Assembly: GCA_030653405.1 (NCBI GenBank)
Contig: JAURZO010000069.1
Span: forward strand, 1 to 41,117
Direction: 5' to 3'
DNA length: 41,117 nt
Source of the DNA: Zwartia sp.
GTDB lineage: Bacteria > Pseudomonadota > Gammaproteobacteria > Burkholderiales > Burkholderiaceae_B
In this document: positions 23,886 to 33,200 of the stretch, piece after piece
Layout: each line of letters starts with the position of its first letter
Position numbering within the stretch: the first letter of the stretch is position 1
Position numbers and translations under genes: made by a program
Notes under the pieces: model-generated
The model's database searches: none
Told to the model about the DNA's origin: nothing
What the model saw: the letters and a program-made list of their open reading frames with translations, nothing else

Positions 23886-24323
23886 TCACAGCAGCGACCG
23901 CTTCATCATGACATGCTCAATATTGGCATCCAAAAATACGTCGCCATACTCGATAAAACCATGCTTGGCGTAGAAATTACGTGCATGCAGTTGCGCGCCG
24001 AGCACGACCTCAGTCAAGCCCTTTTTTAGCGCGGCGTCCATCAGCGCGACTAACACCGCGCTCCCTGCCCCTGCCTGACGGTAGGGCTTCAACACTGCCA
24101 TGCGTCCTATGTGGCCATCAGGCAACAAGCGCCCTGTTGCAATGGGCACATGGGTGAGATTGTAGGCAAGTGCGTGGAGACACTGTTCATCCATGACATC
24201 AAGCTCCTCTTCGAGCGGAACCTGCTGTTCCTCGACAAAAACCTCAAAACGAATCGCTGCGGCCGGCTCATTAAGCTCACCCCAGGATCCCAGAACAACA
24301 CGCACATCATTAGAAACGGTCAT
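23886..24323 (-). CDS. GNAT family N-acetyltransferase
   Basis: This 145-residue protein has the GNAT fold. EVFVEEQQVPLEEELD near the N-terminus resembles the ElaA/YjcF-type group, GRMAVLKPYRQAGAGSAVL is the acetyl-CoA pyrophosphate loop, and ARNFYAKHGFIEYGDVFLD is the usual C-terminal motif. The substrate is unknown. An ATG at 24338 would add five residues, but the second ATG at 24323 has GAGGA just ahead of it and is the likelier start. It is divergent from the AEC transporter and ends next to a 15-bp tandem duplication. Confidence 0.88.
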   Translation of the reverse strand: MTVSNDVRVVLGSWGELNEPAAAIRFEVFVEEQQVPLEEELDVMDEQCLHALAYNLTHVPIATGRLLPDGHIGRMAVLKPYRQAGAGSAVLVALMDAALKKGLTEVVLGAQLHARNFYAKHGFIEYGDVFLDANIEHVMMKRSLL

Positions 24324-24457
24324 TGATTCCTCATCCATGATTAAACCGCCAGGTTATGCCCATGACGACATATTATGGTCGATCAAACGCATTTGTCTTC
24401 TGCAGGCGGGACAACACGCTACACTTGGGAACATTATTTTCCATTTTCAACTTGGCT

Positions 24458-25399
24458 ATGTTTGCTGCGGTCATCAACGCTGCCTTCCCCGTATTTGCTT
24501 TGATCCTGACAGGCTGGATCTGCACCAAAACCAAACTGCTTGGTGCCACCAGCCGAGAAGGTTTGAATAGTTTCGTCATCTATCTCGCCCTACCCGCCCA
24601 ACTATTCGCTGCAATGTCGACAGCCGACCTGTCAGAACTGGCTCAACCCGGGTTTTATTGGTCCTTTGCTCTTGGCATGTTTGGGACTGCAGCCCTGTAT
24701 GCCCTGATTTCCAGGGATAAACAGACGCCACCCCTTGATCGTCTCATTAACAGCATGAGTTCGGCCTACAGTAATGCGGGCTTCATGGGCATTCCTCTTT
24801 GTCTGATGGTGTTTGGAAAGGCTGGACTAGGGCCCTCTGTCATTACGGCCGTATTTACCGTATCGCTTCTGTTTGCGGTCACCATCATGCTGGCTGAGTT
24901 ACAGAGACTCGAGAGCGCCAGTGTCATACCAGCGATCCGAAAAGTATTGGGTTCGATGCTGCGCAATCCCCTGCTCGTCGCGCCGATATTGGGTGTGTTG
25001 TGGTCTTTGTTGCAATGGCCAATGCCTGTTCCTGCGGCCCGCTACATCGGATTGCTCGGTGATGCCTCCACACCATGCGCACTCATTGCAATCGGGCTTT
25101 TTCTAGGCCAGACCACTGATCGTAGTGCAAGCCCGGATGTGATTCGTATCGTCCTGCTCAAGCTTCTCGTTCAGCCGGCGCTGACGGCCGTGTTAGTTTT
25201 ATATGTATTTGATGTTCCCAAGCTATGGGCGTATGTTGCGATTTTGGCAGCTGCACTGCCAGTTGGTACGGGCCCCTTCATGATGGCTCAAATTTATCAA
25301 CGTGATGCAGCCGCTAGCGCGCGTGCGATTTTGGTCTCAACCGTACTTTCCGTGCTGACAATCTCAGCACTTGTCGCCTGGATCAGTCAAGATCTATAA
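24458..25399 (+). CDS. AEC family transporter (auxin efflux carrier type)
   Basis: This 313-residue integral membrane protein has about ten hydrophobic segments in the AEC layout: FPVFALILTGWICTKTKLL at the start, FVIYLALPAQLFAAM, a central SSAYSNAGFMGIPL and a C-terminal half beginning MLRNPLLVAPILGVLWSLL. Bacterial members export or import small organic acids such as malate or malonate; the substrate here is unknown. The frame is open upstream to an ATG at 24356, but that extension is polar and unlike the family, so the ATG at 24458 is chosen even though it lacks a clear ribosome site. The crotonase gene follows after 15 bases and is probably in the same operon. Confidence 0.88.
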   Translation: MFAAVINAAFPVFALILTGWICTKTKLLGATSREGLNSFVIYLALPAQLFAAMSTADLSELAQPGFYWSFALGMFGTAALYALISRDKQTPPLDRLINSMSSAYSNAGFMGIPLCLMVFGKAGLGPSVITAVFTVSLLFAVTIMLAELQRLESASVIPAIRKVLGSMLRNPLLVAPILGVLWSLLQWPMPVPAARYIGLLGDASTPCALIAIGLFLGQTTDRSASPDVIRIVLLKLLVQPALTAVLVLYVFDVPKLWAYVAILAAALPVGTGPFMMAQIYQRDAAASARAILVSTVLSVLTISALVAWISQDL

Positions 25400-25414
25400 A
25401 CATAGGTAGCCTCC

Positions 25415-26197
25415 ATGCAAGAAATCAAAAAATCGCCAGACATGACGACCCCGACACTCGAAATTACTGGCGCGATCGCTACGATTTGCCTGGCTAATCC
25501 AGGGTACGCCAATCGTCTGAGTCCAAATGATCTCGCGGTCGTTCGCGCGCACCTGGATTTAGTCAACCAAAATGAAAACGTGCTTGTCTTGCGATTTATT
25601 GCGCAAGGGAAATATTTTTGTAGTGGTTATGACATTTCTTCGCTTGCTGCCGAGAGCGCGCCCTCATCACTGTATTTTGGTGAAACCATCGATCTGATTG
25701 AGCAGGCTCGGCCGGTCACCATTGCAGCGGTCAATGGCGGCGTATATGGAGGCGGAACAGATTTATGTTTGGCATGCGACTTTCGCATCGGCAGCACGAC
25801 AGCCAACATGTTTATGCCTGCCGCCAAACTAGGCTTGCACTTTTATCCGGGCGGAATGGTTAGATACATCTCTCGCCTAGGACTTAATCATGCGAAGCGG
25901 CTGTTTTTGACCTCTGAAAAAATTGAAGCTCCTGAAATGTTTGAGATTGGCTTTTTGACCGAGCTCGTCGAACCCCACGAGCTCGATCTTCGACTAGAAA
26001 GTCTGACAAATCAGCTTGCGTCTATGGCCCCGCTTGCGTTGCTCGGCATCAAAAAACACCTCAACTTAATTGCGCGCGGCCAGGTAGAAGTCGCCGCGAT
26101 CAAAGAAGCCGTTCTGTACTCTGAGCAATCGCAAGACATCAAAGAAGGCGCAGCTGCCTGGAAGGAAAAACGTCCAGCGAAATTTAAAGGCATTTAA
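25415..26197 (+). CDS. Enoyl-CoA hydratase/isomerase family protein with altered active site
   Basis: This 260-residue crotonase-fold protein shows the oxyanion-hole segments FCSGYDIS and NGGVYGGGTDL. The first catalytic glutamate of hydratases is replaced by Asp116 (GGGTDLCLACDF) and the second by Ala136 (FMPAAKLGL), so it is unlikely to be an ordinary enoyl-CoA hydratase and may be an isomerase, hydrolase, decarboxylase or lyase of the same fold. The ATG at 25415 has AGGTAG ahead; an alternative ATG is nine codons on. It sits between an AEC transporter and an asparaginase, probably as one operon. Confidence 0.88.
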   Translation: MQEIKKSPDMTTPTLEITGAIATICLANPGYANRLSPNDLAVVRAHLDLVNQNENVLVLRFIAQGKYFCSGYDISSLAAESAPSSLYFGETIDLIEQARPVTIAAVNGGVYGGGTDLCLACDFRIGSTTANMFMPAAKLGLHFYPGGMVRYISRLGLNHAKRLFLTSEKIEAPEMFEIGFLTELVEPHELDLRLESLTNQLASMAPLALLGIKKHLNLIARGQVEVAAIKEAVLYSEQSQDIKEGAAAWKEKRPAKFKGI

Positions 26198-26268
26198 AGA
26201 CTCGACGCATTGATCCCAGTGTCCGATTGCTCGACCAAAAAATACATCTCGACATACAAGGAATCCAA

Positions 26269-27273
26269 ATGACGACTCTACCAAAAGTGGCCCTCATCAG
26301 CACAGGCGGCACAATCACATCGCTCAGCATTTTGGGCGAGCTCGATATGTTTGAATACAGCTCGACAGGATTGCGGCTGGATGCGCATGGCATGCTGGAT
26401 AAATTCCCGCAGTCGAAAACGGTTGCAAACGTGATTCCAGTCGCCTTTGATACTTTGCTCTCAACCGCCGTGAGTTTTCCGCAATGGAAAAAACTTGCTG
26501 AAATGATTTCATCACTCTCGAACGAGCATCCTGATTTAGCTGGAGTTGTCATTCTCCATGGCACCTCTTCCATGGAAGAAACTGCTTACGCTTTGCATCT
26601 GAGTTTGAAAACTGAAATTCCTGTTGTTCTGACTGGTTCTCAACGTCCTGCAAGCGCTCTGTCCTCAGATGCAGGAATGAATATTTACAATGCGGTACGT
26701 GTCGCAGCTTGTCCAGAAGCCAGAAACCTCGGTGTCCTGGTTTGCCTGAATGATGAAATCCACTCCGCTCGCGAAGTCACTAAGACGTCCAACGGGCGAC
26801 TACAAACTTTCCGTGCACCTGATTTTGGAGTGCTAGGGCATGTTGATGGTGATCGCGTTGTGTTTTATCGCAAACCGATACGATGTCATGCACCTGACAC
26901 TGAGTTCGACATGTCTCAGGTCTCAGAGCTGCCGCGTGTTGACATATCCTATAGCTACGCAGGTTCTGATGGCATCGCAATCAAAACCTTTGTCGATGCA
27001 GGCGCACGCGGTATTGTCGGTGCGGCATTTGCTCCAGGGCTCCTTTCGCCCGAAGAATTCATCGCCATGGAAGCGGCAGCTCAGCGCGGTGTGGTGGTGG
27101 TGCTTTCATCGCGCGCGGGCTCTGGCAGGACCTTCGGACCCAGCAAGGTAAAAGCTGCCGGCTTTTTGCAAGCCGACAACCTCACTCCACAAAAAGCGCG
27201 TATCTTGTTAGCCATGGCACTCACCAAGACACAAGATCTCGCGCAAATTCAGCGAATGTTTGACACTTATTGA
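26269..27273 (+). CDS. Asparaginase family protein
   Basis: This 334-residue protein belongs to the L-asparaginase family that hydrolyses Asn to Asp and ammonia. The first motif ISTGGTITS supplies the nucleophile Thr15; the second is HGTSSMEETAYAL with Thr99 kept but the usual neighbouring aspartate (Asp90 of E. coli AnsB) replaced by Ser100; Lys172 (REVTKTS) is in place. TGSQRPASALSSDAGMN follows. There is no signal peptide, so it is cytoplasmic. AAGGA lies seven bases ahead of the chosen ATG; an open frame of 14 codons upstream is not used. Its stop overlaps that of the convergent nudC gene by seven bases. It may act on another amide, given the substitution. Confidence 0.9.
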   Translation: MTTLPKVALISTGGTITSLSILGELDMFEYSSTGLRLDAHGMLDKFPQSKTVANVIPVAFDTLLSTAVSFPQWKKLAEMISSLSNEHPDLAGVVILHGTSSMEETAYALHLSLKTEIPVVLTGSQRPASALSSDAGMNIYNAVRVAACPEARNLGVLVCLNDEIHSAREVTKTSNGRLQTFRAPDFGVLGHVDGDRVVFYRKPIRCHAPDTEFDMSQVSELPRVDISYSYAGSDGIAIKTFVDAGARGIVGAAFAPGLLSPEEFIAMEAAAQRGVVVVLSSRAGSGRTFGPSKVKAAGFLQADNLTPQKARILLAMALTKTQDLAQIQRMFDTY

Positions 27274-28046
27274 CCTGTATACATCCGGCAGGAGGCATCG
27301 ATCAACTGCCGGGCGATACTGACATGGTCCGGTAACGGTGGTAAAGCGCTGCGCTCAAACCAACCTGCAGCCTCGATTTCAGTTGGATCGGGTGTGATGT
27401 CGCCTCCAGCATAATCGGCAAAGAAAGCGATCATGAGTGAATTAGGAAACGGCCACGACTGGCTGGTGTAATAACGCAGATTGGTAATTTCGAGCCCGAC
27501 TTCTTCGCGCACCTCTCGGACCGCGCACTGCTCGAGCGTTTCACCTGGCTCGACAAATCCTGCCAGCGCACTAAAGACACCTGGCCGAAAATGAGGGCTA
27601 CGCGCCAACATCAGCTCATCGCCACGTTCAATTAACACCATCACTGCCGGTGAGATGCGCGGATACGCCGTGAGTCGGCACGCAGGACACTCAAGCGCTA
27701 ACTCAGTTTTTTTCATGATTGTGGGCGTGCCGCAATGCCCACAAAAGCGATGATTTTTTTCCCAATCGATCAACTGGGTACCCCGCCCGGCGAGTGCGAA
27801 TAAATCGGGACCTGCCGAAGCATAAAGACTACGGACATTTCGCAACTCACCCATGATGTGTTCAGGGATCTGCTCAGTCTCAATGGCATAACAGGACACC
27901 CCATTCCAGTGCCCGATTTTGAGGGGCTGCTCGATATGTCCAAAGTCCGCCATCCTTGCTTGCGGGAACATCTCGTTGCCCTGCTCATCGATCGAAATCA
28001 GAACTTCATTACCACAGCGTATCAGCCAATAACTTGAGTCGCTCAT
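27267..28046 (-). CDS. nudC: NAD(+) diphosphatase / NAD-capped RNA hydrolase
   Basis: NudC cleaves NADH or removes NAD caps from RNA. The 259-residue protein contains a four-cysteine zinc site (Cys102, Cys105, Cys120, Cys123), a Nudix box around GFVEPGETLEQCAVREVREE (163-182, continuing EEVG) and the NudC-specific SQSWPFPNS at 195-203 (usual form SQPWPFPxS, here Ser for Pro). The frame is open upstream by 44 codons, but the chosen ATG has AGAGAAAC ahead and gives a normal N-terminal domain. It overlaps the asparaginase gene tail to tail. Confidence 0.94.
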   Translation of the reverse strand: MSDSSYWLIRCGNEVLISIDEQGNEMFPQARMADFGHIEQPLKIGHWNGVSCYAIETEQIPEHIMGELRNVRSLYASAGPDLFALAGRGTQLIDWEKNHRFCGHCGTPTIMKKTELALECPACRLTAYPRISPAVMVLIERGDELMLARSPHFRPGVFSALAGFVEPGETLEQCAVREVREEVGLEITNLRYYTSQSWPFPNSLMIAFFADYAGGDITPDPTEIEAAGWFERSALPPLPDHVSIARQLIDASCRMYTGQ

Positions 28047-28086
28047 CTTGTTTCTCTTGAAATACTTTTTTGTAGGCGTGGATTGT

Positions 28087-28115
28087 TTGACAACATTGTA
28101 TTCTGCGCCGATGAT
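28087..28115 (+). promoter_or_regulatory. Candidate promoter of the OPRT-like gene
   Basis: TTGACA (28087-28092) and GATGAT (28110-28115) are 17 bp apart in the divergent gap between nudC and the phosphoribosyltransferase gene. The -10 is a 4-of-6 match. Confidence 0.4.
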
Positions 28116-28222
28116 GAGACGATTCGAGATGCATAGCAAGTAGTACCGCAGGGACAACAAACCTCGGTGGCAGCCCATATTAATAGCCGATCCGATTAAA
28201 GCTTTACTTAGTGAGCGCCTTC

Positions 28223-28939
28223 ATGACTATTTTGAATCAAAGATCGTCACGCCAAATCCTTGCTGCACACGACACTGCGAACACCTTGCTGGCACTGAAT
28301 GCCGTACGCGTATTCGAAGATCGACCCTTCATCTACACAAGTGGCTGGGCCAGTCCGGTGTACGTCGATTGCCGCAAGTTGATGTCTGATGCCAACCGTC
28401 GCACTCTATTAATGGATCACGCGGCTGCTTTGCTACAAGAAAAACTTGGTACGACCATTGATTGCATTGCCGGCACTGAGACCGCGGGGATCCCCTTTGC
28501 CTGCTGGCTTGCTGAACGTTTGAACTTACCCATGGTCTATGTGAGAAAAAAGGCCATGGGCTGGGGTATCAATGCACAAATCGAGGGGGACTTGCCAGTT
28601 GGTGCAAGATGCTTGTTGGTAGACGATCTCACGACAGATGGCCTTTCAAAAATCGGCGCTGCGCTGGCGTTACGACAAGCGGGTGCAACCGTCCGCGATG
28701 TTTTTGTCGTTTTTAATTACGACATCTATCCCCAAAGCAAACAAGCCTATGCGGAAAATCAAATAGAACTGCATTCGCTTGCGACATGGCACGATATTTT
28801 TTCGTTGACTAAAGTGATGAGTTATTTTTCACCTGAGCGAGCCAAAGAAATCAAGGACTTTTTGCAGGATCCGATGCGCTGGTCCGTTGAGCATGGCGGT
28901 GCAGGCACCTTGCCAACCGCTCGAGGAAAAACGGTATGA
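28223..28939 (+). CDS. Orotate phosphoribosyltransferase-like protein
   Basis: This 238-residue protein belongs to the type I phosphoribosyltransferase family. The PRPP motif is CLLVDDLTTDGLSKIG, the flexible loop is VRKKAMGWGINAQIEG and the N-terminal part FIYTSGWASPVYVDCRKLMS resembles orotate phosphoribosyltransferases of the alphaproteobacterial style. It could be a second OPRT or a paralogue that handles another base. A GTG at 28211 would add four residues; neither start has a strong ribosome site. Its stop overlaps the start of the M20 amidohydrolase gene (ATGA), so the two are tightly coupled, which points to a pyrimidine or ureide pathway rather than to plain housekeeping UMP synthesis. 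Confidence 0.85.
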   Translation: MTILNQRSSRQILAAHDTANTLLALNAVRVFEDRPFIYTSGWASPVYVDCRKLMSDANRRTLLMDHAAALLQEKLGTTIDCIAGTETAGIPFACWLAERLNLPMVYVRKKAMGWGINAQIEGDLPVGARCLLVDDLTTDGLSKIGAALALRQAGATVRDVFVVFNYDIYPQSKQAYAENQIELHSLATWHDIFSLTKVMSYFSPERAKEIKDFLQDPMRWSVEHGGAGTLPTARGKTV

Positions 28940-30201
28940 CCATGATTCATTCGCGAATGACTCCGGAGCTACTTGGGGTTGCTGAGACCCTTTTCCTGCG
29001 GGTACGTGAAGCGACCTCAGATGGGGTTGGTATTACGCGTGAAAGTTACGGACGAGGCGAAACTGTAGCGTTGAACATTTTATTTGAGTACTGTCGTGAG
29101 CAAGGGTTGAACTGCATTTTTGATGCGGGTGCAAATCTAATGATCTCACTGCCCAACGAGCCGCCAGGGAAAGTGATTCTGATTGGGTCTCATCTGGACT
29201 CTGTGCCACAAGGTGGCAATTTTGACGGCTTGGCAGGCGTCATCGCTGGCATTTTAATTTTGCTTCAGATCAAAGAAGCCCCCAAAGAACAACAAAGAGC
29301 GATTCGAGTTTTGGCGTTACGCGGCGAAGAAAGCGCATGGTTCGGAAAAGCGTACATGGGTTCTCTGGCACTTCTTGGCAAGCTCTCGACTGACGATCTG
29401 AATCTGCAATCGCGTGACACAGGCCAAACGTTACGAGAAGCAATGGCTCAGCTTGACATCCCTGTGAGTCGCGTTGAGCAAGGTGATCCCTTAAGCGATC
29501 TATCCAATATTACCGCGTATCTGGAACTACACATTGAGCAAGGTCCGATCATGGTGGCGCGTGAGTGGCCAATCGCCGCAGTATCAGGCATACGGGGCAA
29601 CATCCGGCATAACCGGATTCTCTGTAAAGGTGAAACGGGACACTCGGGTGCCGTCCCTCGCTGGATGAGAAAAGACGCGGTCCTGGCCTGTGCAGAGTTG
29701 TTGTCGCACCTGGATGAGCACTGGCGTGTGTTGCAACAAATGGGAATGGATTTAGTGATGACCTGTGGGATTTTTTCAACCAATCCTGCTAGCCATGCAC
29801 TCTCTGTTATTCCTGGCGAAGTCCATTTTAGTTTTGAAGTGCGCAGTCAAAGTGACTCAACACTGGAGCAGTTTTATCAGTTAATGCGTAATGAATGTCA
29901 AGAAATTGCACGCTCAAGAGGTGTGGAATTTGTCTTTGACAGAAAGCTGTACACCGCACCTGCACTGATGGACAACCTCTGGGTCGAGAGACTATCGAGT
30001 GCCTGCAAAGAGTTAGGTGTCGTCTCTGAAGTCGTCGCAAGCGGTGCGGGACATGATGCTGCGGTTTTTGCCAATGCAGGTGTACCAAGCGGCATGATTT
30101 TCATCAGAAACGAGTATGGCTCTCACAACCCACATGAGGCTATGAATCTGGAGGATTTCTTTTTAGGTGTGCAAGCACTCAATCTTGCATTGAATCATTA
30201 G
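28936..30201 (+). CDS. Zn-dependent M20-family amidohydrolase (N-carbamoyl-amino-acid hydrolase/allantoate amidohydrolase type)
   Basis: This 421-residue protein belongs to the hydantoinase/carbamoylase branch of peptidase family M20. The bimetal site is complete: His86 (GSHLDSV), Asp97 (GGNFDG), Glu131-Glu132 (RGEESAWF), His199 (LELHIEQGP) and His397 (SHNPHEAM). RHNRILCKGETGHSGAVP belongs to the lid domain. Family members remove a carbamoyl group from N-carbamoyl-L-amino acids, beta-ureidopropionate or allantoate; which one cannot be told here. It starts within the stop codon of the OPRT-like gene, with GAGG ahead, and the ferredoxin oxidoreductase gene follows after 39 bases. Confidence 0.92.
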   Translation: MTMIHSRMTPELLGVAETLFLRVREATSDGVGITRESYGRGETVALNILFEYCREQGLNCIFDAGANLMISLPNEPPGKVILIGSHLDSVPQGGNFDGLAGVIAGILILLQIKEAPKEQQRAIRVLALRGEESAWFGKAYMGSLALLGKLSTDDLNLQSRDTGQTLREAMAQLDIPVSRVEQGDPLSDLSNITAYLELHIEQGPIMVAREWPIAAVSGIRGNIRHNRILCKGETGHSGAVPRWMRKDAVLACAELLSHLDEHWRVLQQMGMDLVMTCGIFSTNPASHALSVIPGEVHFSFEVRSQSDSTLEQFYQLMRNECQEIARSRGVEFVFDRKLYTAPALMDNLWVERLSSACKELGVVSEVVASGAGHDAAVFANAGVPSGMIFIRNEYGSHNPHEAMNLEDFFLGVQALNLALNH

Positions 30202-30240
30202 GCCAGACTGGCCACCCTTTTGATCAAAGGAGTCATACAC

Positions 30241-33200
30241 ATGAACGCACCACTGACCGAATCCACCCAAAAGGTGTTTGACAAGGTTTCACTCGAAGAC
30301 AAATACACGCAAGAACTCGGCAGAGCGTTCATGAGCGGCGTACAAGCCCTCGTCAGATTGCCGATGATGCAGCAGATGCGCGATCGACAGGCCGGTCTGA
30401 ATACAGCCGGTTTTATCAGCGGCTATCGTGGCAGCCCTTTGGGTGGCTATGATCAAGCACTCTGGAAAGCATCGTCACATCTACGCAAGCACAACATTGT
30501 GTTTCAGCCTGGCGTGAACGAAGAGCTTGCTGCGACAGCCGTATGGGGTACACAGCAAGTCGAGCTCTTTCCTGAGCAAAAGAAATACGATGGCGTCTTT
30601 GGCCTCTGGTACGGAAAAGGTCCCGGAGTCGATCGCTGCTCGGATGTATTCAAACATGCCAATATGGCAGGCACAGCACCGCACGGTGGCGTCATTGCCA
30701 TTGCGGGTGACGATCATATCGCCAAAAGCTCGACAGCCGCTCATCAAAGCGACCATATTTTTAAAGCTTGCGGTTTGCCGGTTTTCTTCCCAAGCGATGT
30801 GCAAGGCATCCTGGATATGGGTCTGCATGCCTTTGCGCTCAGCCGCTTCTCTGGCCTTTGGTCTGGGATGAAAACGATTCAAGAGGTTGTTGAATCGAGT
30901 GCGAGCGTCGATGTGGCACTCGATCGCGTCAAGATCGTGCTGCCAGAAGACTTCGACTTACCGCATGGTGGACTGCACATCCGGTGGCCTGATGCGCCCC
31001 TCGAGCAAGAAGCTCGTCTGATGGAATACAAATGGTATGCCGCGCTCGCATACATCAGAGCCAACAAACTTAATCACACTGTCATACAAGGTCCCCACGA
31101 TCGTCTGGGCATTATGGCGAGTGGCAAAGCCTACCGTGACACGCGTCAAGCGCTTGATGACTTGGGATTGACGGCAGAAATATGTCGTCAACTTGGTATC
31201 CGCGTGCATCAAGTCAATGTTGTCTGGCCCTTGGAGGCGAGCACAACGCGCGAGTTCGCACTTGGACTCGAAGAGATCCTGGTCGTTGAAGAAAAGCGAC
31301 AAATCATTGAGTATCAACTCAAAGAAGAACTTTACAACTGGCGAGCAGATACTCGCCCCGATGTACTTGGAAAATTTGATCAGCCAGACTCGGATCATAG
31401 CGGTGGAGAATGGGCAAGAGCGAATCCTGCCGGCAACTGGCTGCTGCGTGCAAATGCGGATCTCAGCCCAGCTCTGATTGCGCAGGCAATAGCAAAACGT
31501 TTACTGAAACGCGCGATCCCAGATTCTGTGCGCAATACCGTTCAGGCGCGCCTGACAGTGATCGAGGCTAAGCAACGCGCCCTGAGTATTGTTGATACCA
31601 GTTTAGGTGAGCGTCAACCTTGGTTTTGTAGTGGCTGTCCCCATAGCACCAGTACGCGCGTACCCGAAGGTAGTCGCGCCATGGCCGGTATCGGTTGCCA
31701 TTACATGGTTTTATGGATGGATCGCTCCACCTCAACCTTCACCCAGATGGGTGGGGAAGGCGCACCCTGGGTCGGTCAGTCACACTTCGTAAAAGACACG
31801 CATGTCTTTGCCAACATTGGTGATGGGACGTGGTTTCATAGTGGTTCGCTTGCCATCCGCCAAGCGGTTGTGGCGGGCGTCAATATCACCTACAAGATTC
31901 TTTATAACGACGCCGTCGCCATGACAGGCGGCCAACAGGTTGGCGAACGCCCAGAGGGACTATCTGTCCCTCAAATCGTCAAGAGCTGTACAGCAGAGGG
32001 CGTCAGTCGCATCGCTGTCGTCACGGATGATCCGGATCGTTACGATGGCGTTGTACTTGAATCTGGCGTCAAGGTCTGGCACCGTGATGACCTCGACACC
32101 GTACAAAGACTATTTCGAGAAATATCCGGCACAACGGTCATTGTTTACGATCAAACATGTGCGACTGAAAAGCGTCGTCGTCGTAAGGCCGGTAAGCTCG
32201 AAGATCCCAAACGTATCGTCATTATTAATGAGCTTGTCTGTGAAGGCTGTGGCGACTGCTCCTCCAAAAGCAACTGTCTTTCTGTTGAACCGCTGGAAAC
32301 AGATTTTGGTCGCAAACGACAAATCAATCATAGTAGTTGCAACAAGGACGAATCCTGTCTGAAAGGCTTCTGTCCGAGTTTTGTGGTGCTTGAAAATGCC
32401 ACGATGCTTAAACCCTCCATCCAGTCTGATCGCGCTGCGACGACTCAAGGAAATGGTCTGCCAACCCTACCCTCGCCAACGATCCCGGATTGCGCTCACC
32501 CTTATCGTATCGTTGTGGCAGGAGTAGGTGGCACCGGCGTCATTACGATCGGTCAGCTTTTAGGGATGGCCGCCCACATCGAAGGTAAGGGTGTAATTAC
32601 TCAAGACTCAGCTGGGCTCGCTCAAAAAGGAGGCTCAACATGGAGTCATGTGCAAATCGCGGAGAACCCAGAAACACTCTGCGCCACCAAAGTGGATGTC
32701 GCCAAGGCTGATTTGATTCTCGCCTGTGATGGCGTAGTAGCCGCAAGTCAAACCACGCTGGCGTTGATGCAGAAGGGGCTGACACGCATTGCTTTGAATA
32801 ATCATGACACGCCTACTGCTGGCTTTGTTCAGAGCCCGGATTGGCAGTCCACGAACGCCGTATGCGCCACAGCACTGGGCAATGCGGTGGGTCGAGAACA
32901 GTTAGCCAGCTTGGATGCGAGCGGATTGGCCGTAGCTAAACTAGGCGATGCTATCTATGCCAACCCTTTACTGCTAGGATTTTGTTGGCAGAAAGGATGG
33001 ATCCCCCTCTCCCACGAGGCATTGACTGAGGCGCTCAGACTTAACAGTGTGCAGGTCGAGCGCAATCTGCTTGCGTTTGAATGGGGCCGCGCTGCAGCGT
33101 TTGATCCAACATTACAGCGTGCCGCACCTCGCGAAGTGCCGATTCAGTTTAAGGCGCGTTCCTCACTCGAGCAGCTTGTGACGCAACGCGTTGAGTTTCT

